Of a DNA stretch of 64,000 bases, positions 62,366-64,000 are shown piece by piece; position 1 is the stretch's first letter, and every line of letters begins with the position of its first letter. The translations under genes were made by a program, and so were the position numbers. The notes under the pieces are model-generated. The model made no database searches. It was not told the origin of the DNA and saw only the letters and a list, made by a program, of their open reading frames with translations. The stretch is from Anaerolineales bacterium (GTDB lineage: Bacteria > Chloroflexota > Anaerolineae > Anaerolineales > Villigracilaceae): NCBI GenBank assembly GCA_023382595.1, contig JAHDWB010000001.1:62001-126000 (forward strand), read 5' to 3'.

Positions 62366-62646
62366 TTCGCCGCCGCCCTGAAAAGGTCTGTACGCTCGAA
62401 GCGCAACACCCCGCGCGGACAACGCGCCACGCATTCACCGCAAGTAAGACATTCGCTGCGGTGAATCGCTTCGCCCCGCCACGCATACGCGCGGACATCG
62501 ATCTCGATCGGGCAGTTATAGGTGCAAATCCCGCACTGCACACACCGCGATGAATCAGGGACGACCTGCCCCTGCGCAAGGGTGGCGCGCTTTTTCGCGC
62601 TTTTTTTGAAAATATGCAGAAAACTCACAATAGGCTCACTCTTCAT
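62362..62646 (-). CDS. 2x[4Fe-4S] ferredoxin-type protein
   Basis: Protein of 94 residues with two clusters: CVQCGICTYNCP and CLTCGECVARCP. It should carry low-potential electrons to or from the FAD protein. The first gene of the electron-transfer operon; its stop overlaps the next start by 4 bases. Two short inverted repeats lie just upstream. Confidence 0.9.
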   Translation of the reverse strand: MKSEPIVSFLHIFKKSAKKRATLAQGQVVPDSSRCVQCGICTYNCPIEIDVRAYAWRGEAIHRSECLTCGECVARCPRGVLRFERTDLFRAAAK

Positions 62647-62650
62647 ATTT

Positions 62651-62682
62651 TGCGTTTAAAACGCATTACAATAAAAATTGTA
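62651..62682. promoter_or_regulatory. Two inverted repeats upstream of the ferredoxin operon
   Basis: TGCGTTT-A-AAACGCA (62651-62665) and TACAAT-AAAA-ATTGTA (62667-62682) lie within 40 bases of the start codon. They may be operators; I see no clear promoter. Confidence 0.4.
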
Positions 62683-62719
62683 GTACTAAAATCGACCTCA
62701 AACGTAGTGACGAATGTAA

Positions 62720-62752
62720 TAAAAAAACAGGGCTGTCTCACGACAGCCCTGT
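62720..62752 (-). terminator. Terminator of the cold-shock gene
   Basis: On the minus strand ACAGGGCTGTC/GACAGCCCTGT forms an 11-base stem with a 4-base loop, followed by TTTTTTT. Confidence 0.9.
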
Positions 62753-62776
62753 CCATTTCGCAAAACCGTACGAGTC

Positions 62777-62989
62777 TTACGATACCGGCACCACATTGGC
62801 AGCTTGCAAGCCCTTGGGACCTTCTTCGATGGAAAACTCCACCTTCTGTTCGGCTTCCAACTTGCGGTAGCCATCCGTCTGAATGGCGGAAAAATGCACG
62901 AAAACATCCTCGCCACCATCGCGCCCAATAAAGCCGTAGCCCTTGGTCGCATTGAACCATTTGACGGTTCCAACAATACGTTCAGACAT
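62777..62989 (-). CDS. Cold-shock protein (CspA family)
   Basis: Single cold-shock domain of 70 residues, a nucleic-acid chaperone. RNP1 is [11 protein letters not shown]2 is VFVHFSAI, and [14 protein letters not shown] opens the fold. It has a strong promoter at 63070-63098, a leader of about 74 bases, AGGAG before the ATG and its own terminator, as is usual for csp genes. Confidence 0.95.
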   Translation of the reverse strand: MSERIVGTVKWFNATKGYGFIGRDGGEDVFVHFSAIQTDGYRKLEAEQKVEFSIEEGPKGLQAANVVPVS

Positions 62990-63069
62990 CTTTTAATTCT
63001 CCTGCTGGAAAAAATTTTATGCCCGTCCACCTTCACGCTTTCAAAGGCGAATCGGGCACGCTGGGCGCA

Positions 63070-63098
63070 AGATTATCACGCCTATGAGCAAGTGTCAA
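63070..63098 (-). promoter_or_regulatory. Promoter of the cold-shock gene
   Basis: On the minus strand a perfect TTGACA (63093-63098) and TAATCT (63070-63075) are 17 bases apart. The leader to the start codon is about 74 bases. Confidence 0.75.
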
Positions 63099-63121
63099 GA
63101 ATTATGCACATGTTAATTGTG

Positions 63122-63721
63122 TTATTTTTTCGGGAGCAATCGCACAGGAATCAGCATCGGCGTTCTGCGCTTGTACTCCGCATAGGCGTCGCCAAAATCA
63201 CGCAATAATTTACGCTCCTCGAAGTACGCACCAATGACAAAATACAACGTGACACCAAGATATAACGCAAACGAATTCTGCGAGACGGACGGACTCAGCC
63301 ATAAGAATGCCATGCTGAATGTATACAGCGGATGCCGCACCACACGATACAAACCCCGCGTCACCAATTGACCCGGAGCCTGCTCCCCCGCCCCAAACAA
63401 TTGACTCAACCCGACGAAGGACAACGCATCCGTCTGCAAGAAAGCAGCGAACAGTAGCAACAACGATACCGCTTGTCCGCCCATCATCACATAACGCCAC
63501 GGGGCAGGGACATCATACAGCAGCTGGTTCGGCAGAGTCCATGCAAGATACAGGATCGGCGCAAAACTGACCACTGAAAATACGTTGTAACCGATGCGAT
63601 ACAAGCGCATTCCGCCCGCCCCGACCATGCCGCGCACCATGTCCTTGAAAAAGTGGGAAGCCGTAACGGAATGCACCACTCCCCAAACCGCCAAAGCAAG
63701 AATAATAACGAATATACTCAT
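63122..63721 (-). CDS. Membrane methyltransferase-like protein (NnrU/isoprenylcysteine methyltransferase type)
   Basis: Membrane protein of 199 residues with about five to six helices. The N-terminus (VWGVVHSVTASHFFK) is like NnrU/MddA proteins, and the C-terminus has the SAM-binding pattern LVTRGLYRVVRHPLYTFSM and the EERKLLRDFGDAYAEYKRRTP motif. It could methylate a lipid or a small thiol. It is separate from the similar protein at 20539. A perfect 10-base inverted repeat (63742-63766) lies upstream. Confidence 0.8.
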   Translation of the reverse strand: MSIFVIILALAVWGVVHSVTASHFFKDMVRGMVGAGGMRLYRIGYNVFSVVSFAPILYLAWTLPNQLLYDVPAPWRYVMMGGQAVSLLLLFAAFLQTDALSFVGLSQLFGAGEQAPGQLVTRGLYRVVRHPLYTFSMAFLWLSPSVSQNSFALYLGVTLYFVIGAYFEERKLLRDFGDAYAEYKRRTPMLIPVRLLPKK

Positions 63722-63741
63722 GGGATTTGTCCTTTAAAACA

Positions 63742-63766
63742 TAGTGACGACACGAAGTCGTCACTA
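63742..63766. repeat. Perfect 10-base inverted repeat upstream of the membrane methyltransferase gene
   Basis: TAGTGACGAC and GTCGTCACTA with a 5-base loop. On the minus strand TGTTTTAAAG follows, so it may end the upstream gene at 63872 or act as an operator. Confidence 0.5.
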
Positions 63767-63781
63767 ACTTACATACATCAT

Positions 63782-63869
63782 GTCATTGCAAGGGCGTTCA
63801 TGCCCTTTGCCCGAAGCAATCCCCAACTTGATGGTGAGGTTGCTATGTCACTTCGTTCCTCGCAACGAC
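63782..63869. repeat. REP-like imperfect palindrome
   Basis: Outer arms GTCATTGCAAGG (63782-63793) and CCTCGCAACGAC (63858-63869) pair at 10 of 12 positions, and an inner AAGGGC/GCCCTT hairpin is present. The unit is of the GTCATTGCGAGG...GAAGCAATC kind that occurs dispersed in many genomes. It ends 3 bases before the stop of the last gene. Confidence 0.6.
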
Positions 63870-63871
63870 AG

Positions 63872-64000
63872 CTACTCCGCGCCAAAAGCGGACAGTTCGA
63901 AGATCTCACCGCCGGCTTCGACGACATAGAACGGCTTCCATGCCACGCCAAAAAGATTGACGTAAATATCGGTCTTCTTGGGGTTGATGACAACTTCATC
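63872..64000 (-). CDS. C-terminal fragment of an unidentified protein
   Basis: The minus strand is open from the window edge for 42 codons to a TAG at 63872-63874. The visible end contains DIYVNLFGVAWKPFYVV and EIFELSAFGAE. It is in frame with the window edge and clearly coding-like; I do not recognise the family. The gene continues past the window. Confidence 0.6.
   Translation of the reverse strand, partial: DEVVINPKKTDIYVNLFGVAWKPFYVVEAGGEIFELSAFGAE

Noticed and set aside
63778-63999. A 73-codon frame at the window end
   Set aside because: Half of it is the REP-like palindrome; another frame on the same strand is open from the window edge and looks like a real C-terminus.

Overview
The window looks like a chromosomal segment of a Chloroflexota bacterium, probably class Anaerolineae. 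This is an inference from gene content and style: moderately GC-rich coding DNA, proline/threonine-rich lipoproteins, a FecR / CHASE2-cyclase cassette, the radical SAM pair TIGR03960/TIGR03936, PrsW, Rex, MttB-like and GcvT-type oxidases, and several genes whose -10 box lies only 6-7 bases before the start codon (leaderless mRNAs). No rRNA, CRISPR array or insertion sequence was seen. Two tRNAs are present: initiator tRNA-Met and tRNA-Arg(CCG).

Layout. 1-5.2 kb: the end of an unidentified gene, a tyrosine recombinase just downstream of tRNA-fMet, a response-regulator-like protein without its phosphorylation site, an orphan DNA methyltransferase, an L,D-transpeptidase and a small SWIM zinc-finger protein behind an attenuator-like leader. 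5.2-14.3 kb: an MmyB-type regulator, a GH13 amylase-like enzyme with a histone-H1-like tail, a 7TM-GAF histidine kinase, a GNAT-like protein and an M29 aminopeptidase. 14.4-22.2 kb: a long co-directional run opening with a TIM-barrel isomerase, LuxS, a sedoheptulose-7-phosphate-cyclase-like enzyme, a UbiG-like methyltransferase and a UbiA-like prenyltransferase. This recalls the ebo metabolite clusters, and it is followed by small membrane and accessory proteins.

22.2-41.3 kb: an ABC importer, a PiT/DUF47 phosphate uptake pair and a divergent catabolic locus. Its left arm (DeoR regulator, GcvT-type FAD oxidase, PfkB-like protein, MttB-like protein) and right arm (CBS protein, second GcvT-type oxidase, choline-kinase-like protein, class II aldolase, HisC-like aminotransferase, HAD phosphatase) start from back-to-back promoters that share one palindromic -35 hexamer. 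I read this as an uncharacterised route for an N-methylated, phosphorylatable substrate. The right-arm leader contains a terminator-like hairpin between promoter and gene.

41.3-52.1 kb: Nudix hydrolase, lipoprotein, TIGR03960 / DinB / TIGR03936, PrsW, tRNA-Arg, an SH3 lipoprotein, a FecR lipoprotein, a CHASE2 adenylate cyclase and Rex. 52.2-57.9 kb (minus strand): an F1-ATPase operon atpA-atpG-atpD-atpC without atpH or Fo genes, ending in an MreB paralogue whose catalytic and phosphate-binding residues are replaced. 58-64 kb: a D-Ala-D-Ala ligase-like enzyme; an electron-transfer operon (2x[4Fe-4S] ferredoxin, FAD oxidoreductase, cytochrome b-like membrane protein, 15-heme cytochrome c); a cold-shock protein; a membrane methyltransferase-like protein; a REP-like repeat; and the end of an unidentified gene.

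The candidates I consider most likely to be new biology are the cyclitol/LuxS cluster, the divergent demethylase/aldolase locus with its unusual control region and a PfkB protein lacking its catalytic Asp, the degenerate MreB in the ATPase operon, and the 15-heme electron-transfer module.
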